IMG/VR virus record: IMGVR_UViG_3300004369_000116
Coordinates: 1 to 27,045 of that record
Direction: 5' to 3' (one strand)
Length of the DNA stretch: 27,045 nt
Origin: a virus
This document shows positions 1-5,356 of the stretch, in pieces. Position 1 is the stretch's first letter, and every line of letters starts with the position of its first letter. A program made the translations under genes and the position numbers. The notes under the pieces were generated by a model. The model did not search any database. It worked only from the letters and a program-made list of their open reading frames with translations, and was not told where the DNA came from.

Positions 1-169
1 AAGCACACATCGCCCACTCCTGTAAGTGGAACGCCTCTTTTTGGATTTCTATACATCGCGTAATTACCCCCTCAAGTTCTTTTGTTTCAAGTAAGGATGA
101 AGCTGTTAGGTCTCTGAGATCCGCACAAAGGGCGGTGATCCGTACTACATTTGCTCCGTGGTTTGACAT
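1..169 (-). CDS. Unknown small protein, C-terminus outside window
   Basis: An open frame starts with ATG at 169 and runs off the left edge, giving at least 56 residues beginning MSNHGANVVRITALCADLRD. The start overlaps the last 25 bases of the upstream annealing-protein gene, which suggests translational coupling. AAGGCACAGGT lies just before the ATG and can act as a weak ribosome binding site. The sequence looks helical, with no recognisable domain. It belongs to the leftward early operon next to a recombination gene, but I cannot give it a function. Confidence 0.6.
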   Translation of the reverse strand, partial: MSNHGANVVRITALCADLRDLTASSLLETKELEGVITRCIEIQKEAFHLQEWAMCA

Positions 170-657
170 ACCTGTGCCTTTCGCTTTGTAAAAGTTTCTT
201 GCATTACCTTTCTGTCTGCTTCACTCATGGCCCCCCAGACGGTCTTAAGATCCGCAAGTGAGGTACAAGCCATAACTGCTGCGGTCATCTTCTCTACCCT
301 GGGATTCTTGTTCTCCTGCTGGTAGATGGCGTTTTGTACTTCGTCCGCACTCGCAATCTCAGAACCACCGTAACCCGCAAAGGCTAGAGCGCGTCCTACT
401 GCTGAAGACTCGCAGTTCTCTAGTGCGGAGGTCTGGTTGATCTGGCTAGAGGAACGCTTCTCTTCTGCGTGGCCTGATGCGATGGTGACGCTTGCAGAGT
501 CACAAATCTCTGCGCGGACTACTACGCGGTCATCATCCATCTTGATAATGTCCGTATGGATCTGCCAATCTGGATGGTCTACGCGGAACTGCTTAATTCT
601 GTAAGCAACCGTGAGGTACTCTTTACCTCGGATGTTGACTTTGCCTGTGTTACTCAT
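145..657 (-). CDS. Putative phage single-strand annealing protein
   Basis: A 170-residue protein preceded by a good AGGAG ribosome binding site (read on the - strand from about 669). Residues 7-60 form a beta-rich N-terminal region opening with VNIRGKEYLTVAYRIKQF. Residues 77-110 contain SALENCESSAVGRALAFAG followed by SEIASADEVQNAI. From memory this 'ENCE(T/S)SA(I/V)GRALA' signature is common in phage proteins linked to Erf/Rad52-like single-strand annealing and recombination. Annealing of single-stranded DNA during replication or repair is therefore the likely role. The C-terminal 50 residues are helical and charged. It sits in a leftward early operon, as expected for a recombination gene. 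The exact family (Erf, Sak-like or other) is not certain. Confidence 0.6.
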   Translation of the reverse strand: MSNTGKVNIRGKEYLTVAYRIKQFRVDHPDWQIHTDIIKMDDDRVVVRAEICDSASVTIASGHAEEKRSSSQINQTSALENCESSAVGRALAFAGYGGSEIASADEVQNAIYQQENKNPRVEKMTAAVMACTSLADLKTVWGAMSEADRKVMQETFTKRKAQVCQTTEQM

Positions 658-666
658 CTTTTTCTC

Positions 667-903
667 CTAAAGAATTTGAAGTTTTGTGTCCCGTGAAATC
701 CAACGGTTTTTGTTGTTGAATTTTTCAGCAATGCAAATATATTTATTGGATACGGGTCTCCATGCCGCAGAAATATATCCGTAGGCTTTCCTGCCACCTA
801 AAACTTTAAACTTAAAAGACTCATCGTTAAGTGATGCACTTTTATAGATAAAGTTATAAAGGTCTCCAGCTTCAACAAAATCTCCTGATTTGATGTTACT
901 CAT
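667..903 (-). CDS. Unknown 78-residue early protein
   Basis: A small protein starting at 903 after a GGGAG site, followed closely by the annealing-protein gene. It is rich in Lys, Asn, Tyr and Phe, and its DNA looks more AT-rich than its neighbours. The pattern GDFVEAGDLYNFIYK...FKVLGGRKAYGYIS suggests a compact beta-rich fold, but I recognise no family. Its first bases overlap the end of the gene upstream (ATGAGTAA), which supports it as a member of the same transcript. The base composition may indicate a separate origin from its neighbours. Function unknown. Confidence 0.65.
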   Translation of the reverse strand: MSNIKSGDFVEAGDLYNFIYKSASLNDESFKFKVLGGRKAYGYISAAWRPVSNKYICIAEKFNNKNRWISRDTKLQIL

Positions 904-1066
904 CTGATTCTCCCAGTTGGAATGTAAGTGGTTCTTTGCTAAACATCTCTACCCGCAACTCACCGTCTTTGTGCTTGATGACAAGAGTTGTGTAGTGAGT
1001 TTGAGTGCTTCCCTTCTTGTGTTGAATTAGGGATAACCCTTCTGCGTGATGTACGGTTAAGTCCAT
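896..1066 (-). CDS. Unknown 56-residue early protein
   Basis: A short gene read from ATG at 1066 to TAA at 896-898, encoding 56 residues beginning MDLTVHHAEGLSLIQHKKGS. It has a strong site GGAGG about seven bases before the ATG, lying inside the end of the upstream gene. Its stop overlaps the start of the next gene. The middle, THYTTLVIKHKDGELRVEMF, looks like two beta strands. No family is recognised. The site, the overlap at both ends and the absence of any other good frame here support it as a real gene. Confidence 0.6.
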   Translation of the reverse strand: MDLTVHHAEGLSLIQHKKGSTQTHYTTLVIKHKDGELRVEMFSKEPLTFQLGESDE

Positions 1067-1225
1067 TTAGATGACCTCCATGCTTTTGAAATACTGTATT
1101 TCAGCGGTAAGTTGCTGGCTTGGTAAAACATATACAGGCGAAAAAAGACCAAGAGCCTCTTCAATCTCCTGCTGCCTAAGTAAGTCTTCTTGGTGAGCTT
1201 GCCCAGCGGCATCATAGTCCTCCAT
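1067..1225 (-). CDS. Unknown 52-residue acidic early protein
   Basis: I place the start at ATG 1225 because AGGAGG lies six bases before it. The frame is also open upstream to 1288, but those extra codons run through a GC hairpin and the stop of the preceding gene. The product begins MEDYDAAGQAHQEDLLRQQE and is acidic and Gln-rich, with a helical N-terminal half and a hydrophobic stretch LGLFSPVYVLP. The stop is immediately followed by the ATG of the next gene. No family is recognised. Confidence 0.55.
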   Translation of the reverse strand: MEDYDAAGQAHQEDLLRQQEIEEALGLFSPVYVLPSQQLTAEIQYFKSMEVI

Positions 1226-1236
1226 AAAATCCTCCT

Positions 1237-1250
1237 GGGGCCGAGGCCCC
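1237..1250 (-). promoter_or_regulatory. GC-rich hairpin next to a ribosome binding site
   Basis: On the - strand GGGGCC-TC-GGCCCC forms a six-base-pair stem with a tiny loop, directly followed by the AGGAGG of the gene at 1067-1225. It lies between two early genes. It has no T-run, so it is not a normal terminator. It could affect RNA stability or translation of the downstream gene. Confidence 0.45.
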
Positions 1251-1257
1251 GTGGTTG

Positions 1258-1476
1258 TCATTGGTGGTTGGCAATCATCCGCTTGCACTCATCGCAATCG
1301 CATGGCTCAACTGAGTGCTTAATGTCCTGGCGCAACTCTTTCATTGAATCGTATGCGTATGTGTGGCACACGGACATTGGGTCGTGATTGAATTTCCAGC
1401 CACCTGGCAGGTTCAGGATAAAGACGCCTGGTTCGTCTGTATCTACATCTCGTTTGGCGTTTAGTTTGTATGCCAT
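1258..1476 (-). CDS. Small cysteine-containing early protein, unknown
   Basis: First gene of the leftward operon. I choose ATG 1476 (72 residues, MAYKLNAKRDVDTDEPGVF...) because GAGG lies about nine bases upstream; ATG 1506 would place the start before that site. The middle contains GVFILNLPGGWKFNHDPMSVCHTYAYDSMKEL. The C-terminus has a tight CDCDEC cluster followed by a His near the end, which may bind a metal. No family is recognised. Being first after the divergent gap, it is probably expressed early. Confidence 0.6.
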   Translation of the reverse strand: MAYKLNAKRDVDTDEPGVFILNLPGGWKFNHDPMSVCHTYAYDSMKELRQDIKHSVEPCDCDECKRMIANHQ

Positions 1477-1506
1477 TTGTATTTTTCCTCGTTTGTGTTT
1501 AACCAC

Positions 1507-1631
1507 AACTCTATTTTCCTCTCTTGTGCAAGATATTGTTATTAGGGGAAACCCTTAGTTGCTTAAATGCAACAGTTTAACAATCATGCTTAAGTCTTTG
1601 TTTTGTAAACATATCGTGATAAGGTGACGAC
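1507..1631. promoter_or_regulatory. Divergent early promoter/operator region
   Basis: This AT-rich gap separates the leftward and rightward transcription units, so it should hold promoters for both. I see a dyad GTTGC-ttaaat-GCAAC at 1558-1573 and a smaller one AGGG-gaaa-CCCT at 1544-1555, which could be repressor sites. On the - strand TAAACTGTTG (1579-1570) repeats a motif found before the packaging genes at 9601. No textbook -35/-10 pair is clear. AAGGTGA before 1632 is the ribosome binding site of the rightward gene. Confidence 0.5.
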
Positions 1632-1973
1632 ATGAGATTAGTCACGCGGTCAACCTGTGTGGCGGTTTACGAACTGCTTATCCAGTTGCCCCCCATAAAA
1701 GTGTGGAGACTGCCCCCCTCTAAAGACATTCTTTTTGTCGTCAGGAACCTTCCAGATGTGTATGGGATGTTTGAGCCAGAGCCGCACAAGATAACCCTCT
1801 CCTCTGCCAAACACGCCCATTTGGATACTGTAGTAAGAACAATGGCTCACGAAATGATCCACCTGCACCTTTACCTCCGCAAAGTCCCACTCTGGGATAA
1901 GCACACCAAGACCTTCTTGGATTGCGCGGCTAAGGTCTCAAACACATTGGGTTTCGACCACAAGGAGTTGTGA
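1632..1973 (+). CDS. SprT-like zinc metallopeptidase
   Basis: A 113-residue protein with AAGGTGA before its ATG. Residues 68-77 read VRTMAHEMIH, giving the zinc-binding and catalytic HExxH motif (H73, E74, H77). H91 in DKHTKTF fits a third zinc ligand of the SprT/WSS1-type compact metallopeptidases. The N-terminal half is short beta-rich sequence ending GMFEPEPHKITLSS, a usual lead-in of SprT-like domains in which the substrate-edge strand precedes the helix. SprT relatives such as Spartan cut proteins crosslinked to DNA, but the phage target is unknown. It opens the rightward operon and overlaps the next gene by one base. Confidence 0.75.
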   Translation: MRLVTRSTCVAVYELLIQLPPIKVWRLPPSKDILFVVRNLPDVYGMFEPEPHKITLSSAKHAHLDTVVRTMAHEMIHLHLYLRKVPLWDKHTKTFLDCAAKVSNTLGFDHKEL

Positions 1974-2917
1974 TGGCATCAGCAGCTTGTAGTGACGAGG
2001 AGTTTATAAAACTGTTTAGGGAATTAGGTTCTCCCCAAGAAATTGCTGAAACACTAGGCATTTCTATCCGCAACGTCTTTGCAAGGAGAAATCGTCTAGC
2101 ACAGAAATATGGAATAGAGCTTCTTTCGTTCTCCAAACATTCGCGGATCACAAACGTAACGCACGAGCAGAAGATTTACAGCGAACTTAAGGACGGAATT
2201 GTTGTGGTCTTTAGTGATGCTCATTATTGGCCTGAACCTCCTACAGTCGCGCACCAGGCTTTACTTGCGGTTGTAAGTAACCTGAAACCAGCTATCGTAA
2301 TTGCAAACGGTGACATTTTTGACGGAGCCAGAGTCTCCAGACACGACCCTATCTACAAGCACGAAACACCAAGTGCTAAGGAAGAGGTGGAGGCTTGCGT
2401 GACTCGCATGACAGAGATAGAGGACGCTAGTAAGAACTCAACACTTATTTGGAACGTAGGCAACCACGATCAAAGGTTATGGCGGTACATCCGAATGAAC
2501 GCCCCAGAAATTTCTGGGATGGCAAACACAGACCTATTCGACTACTTTGGACGGTGGAAGCAGACCTACGCGGTGGACATAAACGGCAACACGCTTATCA
2601 AACACAGATGGCACAACGGCATACACGCAACGTACAACAATGCTTTACGGGCTATGGGAGCGCACGTTGTAACTGGTCACTTACATCGCTTGCAGGTTAC
2701 TGCGGTAGCTGGCTACGGACACCAGCGATTCTACGGGGTGGATTCAGGTACGCTTGCAGATGTGGACGGGCGGCAGTTTGCCTACTTGGAACACAACCCA
2801 GTCATGTGGGCATCTGGCTTTGCGGTGCTTACCTTTAGGAACGGGGTGCTGCTGCCCCCAGAGCTTGTGGAAGTCATAGACGGTGAGGCATTTTTCAGGT
2901 CTTGCAAGATCGCCTAG
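1973..2917 (+). CDS. HTH-containing calcineurin-like metallophosphoesterase
   Basis: A 314-residue protein starting at ATG 1973, which shares a base with the stop of the peptidase gene; AAGGAG lies five bases before. A GTG directly before it is less likely. Residues 8-50 resemble a helix-turn-helix (SPQEIAETLGISIRNVFARRNRLAQ). The rest carries the metallophosphoesterase motifs in order: SDAH (about 81-84), NGDIFD (112-117), GNHD (163-166), H211/H214/H218 and GHLH (235-238). These bind two metals and hydrolyse phosphodiesters or phosphomonoesters. The HTH-plus-phosphoesterase layout suggests a DNA-associated nuclease or phosphatase. Substrate unknown. Confidence 0.8.
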   Translation: MASAACSDEEFIKLFRELGSPQEIAETLGISIRNVFARRNRLAQKYGIELLSFSKHSRITNVTHEQKIYSELKDGIVVVFSDAHYWPEPPTVAHQALLAVVSNLKPAIVIANGDIFDGARVSRHDPIYKHETPSAKEEVEACVTRMTEIEDASKNSTLIWNVGNHDQRLWRYIRMNAPEISGMANTDLFDYFGRWKQTYAVDINGNTLIKHRWHNGIHATYNNALRAMGAHVVTGHLHRLQVTAVAGYGHQRFYGVDSGTLADVDGRQFAYLEHNPVMWASGFAVLTFRNGVLLPPELVEVIDGEAFFRSCKIA

Positions 2918-2939
2918 CAGGGAGAAAATTCTTTGTCTA

Positions 2940-2972
2940 TTTTTTCACGTTTTAGCGTTACCCGTGAAAAAA
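2940..2972. repeat. Perfect 10-bp inverted repeat (operator-like)
   Basis: TTTTTTCACG at 2940-2949 and CGTGAAAAAA at 2963-2972 are perfect inverted copies separated by 13 bases. The T-run is on the 5' arm and the A-run on the 3' arm, the opposite of an intrinsic terminator. A protein-binding operator is therefore more likely. It lies between the phosphoesterase and the small gene at 3014. Confidence 0.5.
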
Positions 2973-3013
2973 GGGGGATTAGTCCGTAGTAAAATCTCCT
3001 TTTGGAGGTGTAT

Positions 3014-3217
3014 ATGCATAAAGAAAACTACAGAACTTTTTGTAAGTGGGCCAGAGAAAAAAAGTATCGGCTTACAACAGACGCAGAGAAATACTTTGTT
3101 AGCACCCATACCCAGTCTGCGTGGGATGCTTGGAACGGTGCGCTTATGTGTAAACACGCAGATAAATGGAATGATGAAGCAAAGCGTTTAAGCACGATGC
3201 TTAAGCAAATTTGTTGA
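3014..3217 (+). CDS. Unknown 67-residue protein
   Basis: I choose ATG 3014 because GGAGG ends five bases before it; an in-frame TTG at 3002 would put that site inside the gene. The product begins MHKENYRTFCKWAREKKYRL and is basic, aromatic-rich and probably all-helical. No motif or family is recognised. It is bounded by the inverted repeat upstream and by the leader region of the replication gene downstream, so it may have its own control. Function unknown. Confidence 0.6.
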   Translation: MHKENYRTFCKWAREKKYRLTTDAEKYFVSTHTQSAWDAWNGALMCKHADKWNDEAKRLSTMLKQIC

Positions 3218-3241
3218 ACTTTTTTCTGTCTGTGGTATCTT
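3214..3241 (+). promoter_or_regulatory. Sigma70-type promoter candidate for the replication block
   Basis: TTGAAC at 3214-3219 and TATCTT at 3236-3241 are separated by 16 bases, and TGG just before the -10 gives an extended -10. Transcription would start near 3248, right at the first hairpin of the structured leader. TATGAT at 3241-3246 is an alternative -10 with poorer spacing. Confidence 0.5.
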
Positions 3242-3247
3242 ATGATC

Positions 3248-3361
3248 TGTGCCGTGAGAAGCACAAAGTGGAGGCAGTAGCCAGTTCCTTTCAGATCGGC
3301 CCGCTGCCAGTTTTATACGCAATGTAGGCCTCCCGCTGGATTCTCACCCTGTGCGGGCCGA
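3248..3361 (+). ncRNA. Structured leader RNA with pseudoknot potential
   Basis: Four pairings are exact. TGTGC/GCACA (3248-3252/3261-3265) makes a hairpin whose loop contains GTGAGAA. That loop matches TTCTCAC at 3341-3347. GGAGGC (3270-3275) matches GCCTCC (3328-3333). TCGGCCCGC (3296-3304) matches GCGGGCCGA (3353-3361), a nine-base-pair stem that crosses the previous two. The crossing makes a pseudoknot or a set of alternative folds. The last strand ends four bases before the AAAGGGA ribosome binding site of the DUF1376 gene, so cis regulation of that gene is plausible. No tRNA signature is present, and I recognise no named riboswitch class. Confidence 0.5.
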
Positions 3362-3378
3362 CCTAAAGGGAATTGGTT

Positions 3379-4119
3379 ATGTACTACTACAGCTTCAACA
3401 TTGGTGACTACCGTAAGAATACAGTTCACCTATCTCGGCTTGAACACTCCATTTATCGCGACCTCATAGACTGGTATTACCTAGACGAGTCTCCTATTCC
3501 ACTAGAAACCCAGTCGGTTTCCAGGCGGTTACGACTCGCAACCGAGGAGGAACGGAACGCTTTAATTGCGGTTCTTCAGGACTTCTTTTTTCAAGCAGAA
3601 GATGGCTGGCGGCACAAAAGAATAGATGCCGATATCGAAAAATATCGTAACCAATGCGCTACAAACCGAGTTAATGGCGGTAATGGTGGTCGACCTAAGA
3701 AGGATAAAAACCCAGTCGGTTTCCAGTCGCAACCCAGTCGTAACCCTAACCAAGAACCAATAACCAATAACCATAAACCAATAAAAAAACTACTTGCGCC
3801 TGAAGGCGTGTCTTCAGAGGTATGGGACTCTTTTCTTCAGCAAAGGCAAAAGACGCGGGCAGTAGTAACCGAGACGGTTATAAAGACAATCCAGAAGGAA
3901 GCTGATCTTGCGGGCTGGCCTTTAGAAAGGGCATTGTCCGAGATCGTGGCTCGCGGCTGGAGAGGGTTTAAGGCCGAGTGGGTGAAAGACAAACAGGAAG
4001 ATAAACTGTTAACTTTTGCGGAAAGGGACGAACAGTTAAAGAGAAAAAAGTGGGAAGAGATGACTGGCAGGAAGTGGCCTGAACCTGGTCAAACCGCAGA
4101 AAGGTTGCTAACACTATGA
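3379..4119 (+). CDS. DUF1376 (YdaU-like) replication initiator protein
   Basis: A 246-residue protein starting at ATG 3379 after AAAGGGA. Residues 1-90 (MYYYSFNIGDYRKNTVHLSR, then LEHSIYRDLIDWYYLDE and a winged-helix-like RRLRLATEEERNALIAVLQDF) match my memory of DUF1376, found at the start of many phage and prophage replication proteins. Residues 95-135 are a low-complexity linker rich in Asn, Gln, Pro and Lys. The C-terminal 100 residues (from LAPEGVSSEVWDSFLQQRQK to FKAEWV) are the usual helical tail of such proteins. It overlaps the next gene by ATGA. The likely role is origin recognition. The linker DNA holds iteron-like repeats, as in lambda O. Confidence 0.75.
   Translation: MYYYSFNIGDYRKNTVHLSRLEHSIYRDLIDWYYLDESPIPLETQSVSRRLRLATEEERNALIAVLQDFFFQAEDGWRHKRIDADIEKYRNQCATNRVNGGNGGRPKKDKNPVGFQSQPSRNPNQEPITNNHKPIKKLLAPEGVSSEVWDSFLQQRQKTRAVVTETVIKTIQKEADLAGWPLERALSEIVARGWRGFKAEWVKDKQEDKLLTFAERDEQLKRKKWEEMTGRKWPEPGQTAERLLTL
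3506..3790 (+). repeat. Iteron-like repeats and A-rich tract: candidate replication origin
   Basis: AAACCCAGTCGGTTTCCAG occurs exactly at 3506-3524 and 3708-3726, with a shorter copy AACCCAGTCG at 3731-3740. The two long copies lie 202 bases apart and are read in different frames of the same gene, so protein sequence does not explain the identity. They are followed at 3750-3790 by an A-rich, G-poor tract with repeated ACCAATA units. Iterons followed by an AT-rich unwinding tract inside the initiator gene is the lambda O/ori arrangement. Confidence 0.5.
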
Positions 4120-4424
4120 ACTTAGCCGCGATAGATGCCTTGTGGAACAAGATGCTGGTGACTTACGGGTCGGAGTGGACTCGCAAGTTTGACGGTATGC
4201 CTCTTGATGAGGTAAAGGGTGCGTGGGCAGATGACCTTAGAGGCTTTACTGTAGAGCAGATCCAGTATGGCCTGAGTATGCTTGGCGAGAGACCTCCCAA
4301 CCTTATCCAGTTCAAAGACCTGTGTAAGAAGGCTCCACAGTATTTTGACTCCCTACAACTAACTTACAGACCAACGCCAAGCGAGGAGAAGCTGGCTAAA
4401 TTTAGGAGGGCTTATGCAGACTAA
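4116..4424 (+). CDS. Putative replication P-like helicase loader subunit
   Basis: A 102-residue protein coupled to the DUF1376 gene through an ATGA overlap. It contains ALWNKMLVTYGSEWTRKF (about 8-25), WADDLRGFTVEQIQYGL and RPPNLIQFKDLCKK (about 59-72). The spaced Trp residues, 'L.GFT.EQI..GL' and 'PP.L..F..LC' resemble the C-terminal half of lambda P-like replication proteins as I remember them. Those proteins bring the host DnaB helicase to the initiator. The position directly after an initiator gene supports this. It is much shorter than lambda P, so it may be a minimal loader or a distant relative. Confidence 0.5.
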   Translation: MNLAAIDALWNKMLVTYGSEWTRKFDGMPLDEVKGAWADDLRGFTVEQIQYGLSMLGERPPNLIQFKDLCKKAPQYFDSLQLTYRPTPSEEKLAKFRRAYAD

Positions 4425-4590
4425 TTGGGAAAAGCTGCCTCTTGGTAAGAAAAAAGCTGAGTTTGTAAAATGGCTCATGAAAAAACATAAAGTGAGGCTT
4501 GAGGATGCAAAGCTGGCTTGTCACAAAAAATTTTATAAAGAGGAACAACGTGAGATGCGACAAGCATATAGGAGGGAAAATGACACCTGA
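4414..4590 (+). CDS. Unknown 58-residue basic protein
   Basis: A short gene from ATG 4414 to TGA 4588-4590, encoding MQTNWEKLPLGKKKAEFVKW and a Lys-rich helical tail. AGGAGGG sits four bases before the ATG. The start overlaps the end of the P-like gene and its end overlaps the start of the next gene, so it fits the operon exactly. It is strongly basic and probably helical, so nucleic-acid binding is possible but unproven. No family is recognised. Confidence 0.6.
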   Translation: MQTNWEKLPLGKKKAEFVKWLMKKHKVRLEDAKLACHKKFYKEEQREMRQAYRRENDT

Positions 4591-4930
4591 AAACGAGGTA
4601 GAACAAGTAATAACGCGGTCTATGTCTGCGGCTGAGATCATGGATCTAACAGGCCACAACAAGTGGACTCTGTTCCCAATCCTTCACAGGCTAATGCGTG
4701 AAAACAAGATCACGAAGAAAAATCTCAGATATGCTCCAACTGGCTATTCCGACAAGCTCATCTCTAACAAACAAGATGAGTTCTTCTGTGCCGATCCCTT
4801 TAGACTGTCAGGACTGCAAGACGCGGGGGATCTACAACATAAACTGCGGGCTATGCAAACTAAGACTTCTTCAACAGGAGTCATGCAAGGTCTTACGGCG
4901 GCAGATGGCAGAAAGGTACGGTGGGCCTGA
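4580..4930 (+). CDS. Winged-helix-like protein with overprinted tail
   Basis: I choose ATG 4580 because GGAGGG lies just before it; the frame is open upstream but has no site there. Residues 1-55 (ITRSMSAAEIMDLTGHNKW, then LFPILHRLMRENKITKK) look like a small winged-helix DNA-binding domain. Residues 56-116 look unlike a conserved domain, and their DNA also encodes the Cys-rich protein starting at 4776. The stop TGA shares its A with the ATG of the DUF3310 gene, which supports the full reading frame. A transcription or replication role is inference only. Confidence 0.55.
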   Translation: MTPENEVEQVITRSMSAAEIMDLTGHNKWTLFPILHRLMRENKITKKNLRYAPTGYSDKLISNKQDEFFCADPFRLSGLQDAGDLQHKLRAMQTKTSSTGVMQGLTAADGRKVRWA

Positions 4931-5006
4931 TGGAGATTGGAAAACCAACAATTGTGGATGTGAAAAAGTCTGCCAACGAAGGTCAAATAGGCGGGCAGCA
5001 CTATAA
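4776..5006 (+). CDS. Small Cys-rich (zinc-ribbon-like) protein in overlapping frame
   Basis: A 76-residue frame from ATG 4776 encoding MSSSVPIPLDCQDCKTRG, then CGLCKLRLLQQ and a C-terminal CGC...C cluster. CxxC-N9-CxxC with following basic helix is typical of small phage zinc-binding proteins, which makes this frame look real. It overlaps the end of the winged-helix gene by 155 bases and the start of the DUF3310 gene by 77 bases, all in different frames. No clear ribosome binding site precedes it, so translation may depend on coupling or reinitiation. A frameshift relationship with the 4580 gene is an alternative. Confidence 0.5.
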   Translation: MSSSVPIPLDCQDCKTRGIYNINCGLCKLRLLQQESCKVLRRQMAERYGGPDGDWKTNNCGCEKVCQRRSNRRAAL

Positions 5007-5181
5007 ACGCCTTGCGATACAACCGTGGGACTACATACTTGCTAACAATATCGGTTACTGCGAAGCCTCAGCTATAAAGTATCTTTCCAGATGGAAGGAT
5101 AAAGGCGGCATAGCAGACCTTTACAAAGCCAAGCATTTTATAGACAAGCTCATAGAGCATGAGGAAAGTAAAAATGGTTGA
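4930..5181 (+). CDS. DUF3310 family protein
   Basis: An 83-residue protein. The core is IGGQHYKRLAIQPWDYILANN (from about residue 20), then CEASAIKYLSRWKDKGGIADLYKAKHFIDKLIE. 'GG.HY', 'QPWD.I..N', 'F..G.AIKYL.R...KG...DL.KA..Y' is the DUF3310 pattern, a family of phage nucleotide-metabolism or kinase-linked proteins whose biochemistry I cannot state. ATG 4930 overlaps the stop of the upstream gene; GTG 4921 is possible. The end overlaps the following start by eight bases. High confidence in the family, none in the exact role. Confidence 0.75.
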   Translation: MEIGKPTIVDVKKSANEGQIGGQHYKRLAIQPWDYILANNIGYCEASAIKYLSRWKDKGGIADLYKAKHFIDKLIEHEESKNG

Positions 5182-5356
5182 TTTGCGCGATTACTTTGCT
5201 GGACTTGCTATGCAAGCCATTCTTAGAGACCAGTACGAAGATGGCATTTATCTCGGAGACGGAGATAACGACTCTGAGCATACTTGCGCCAATTCTGCTT
5301 ACATAATGGCAGACGCAATGCTTGAAACAAGAAAAAAGAATGTACCGCAACCCTAA
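5174..5356 (+). CDS. Unknown 60-residue phage protein (LRDYFAGLAMQ type)
   Basis: I choose ATG 5174 because GAGGAAAG lies about nine bases before it. The start MVDLRDYFAGLAMQAILRDQ followed by an acidic middle and a helical AYIMADAMLETRK is a pattern I have seen in many small phage proteins next to replication genes. The helices may form a dimer. The function is not known. It overlaps both neighbours by a few bases, in keeping with the operon. Confidence 0.6.
   Translation: MVDLRDYFAGLAMQAILRDQYEDGIYLGDGDNDSEHTCANSAYIMADAMLETRKKNVPQP

Noticed and set aside
2449-2838. Second + frame of 129 residues inside the phosphoesterase gene
   Set aside because: It overlaps the region coding the catalytic GNHD and GHLH motifs and shows no domain of its own.
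2963-2995. Sigma70 promoter with TAAAAT at 2990-2995
   Set aside because: No acceptable -35 sequence is found at 16-18 bases; the string may be chance in an A-rich area.
3298-3359. tRNA-like acceptor stem GGCCCGC...GCGGGCC
   Set aside because: The stem is perfect, but the enclosed 48 bases lack a T-arm consensus, D-arm and anticodon arm, and the total is too short. It fits the leader pseudoknot better.
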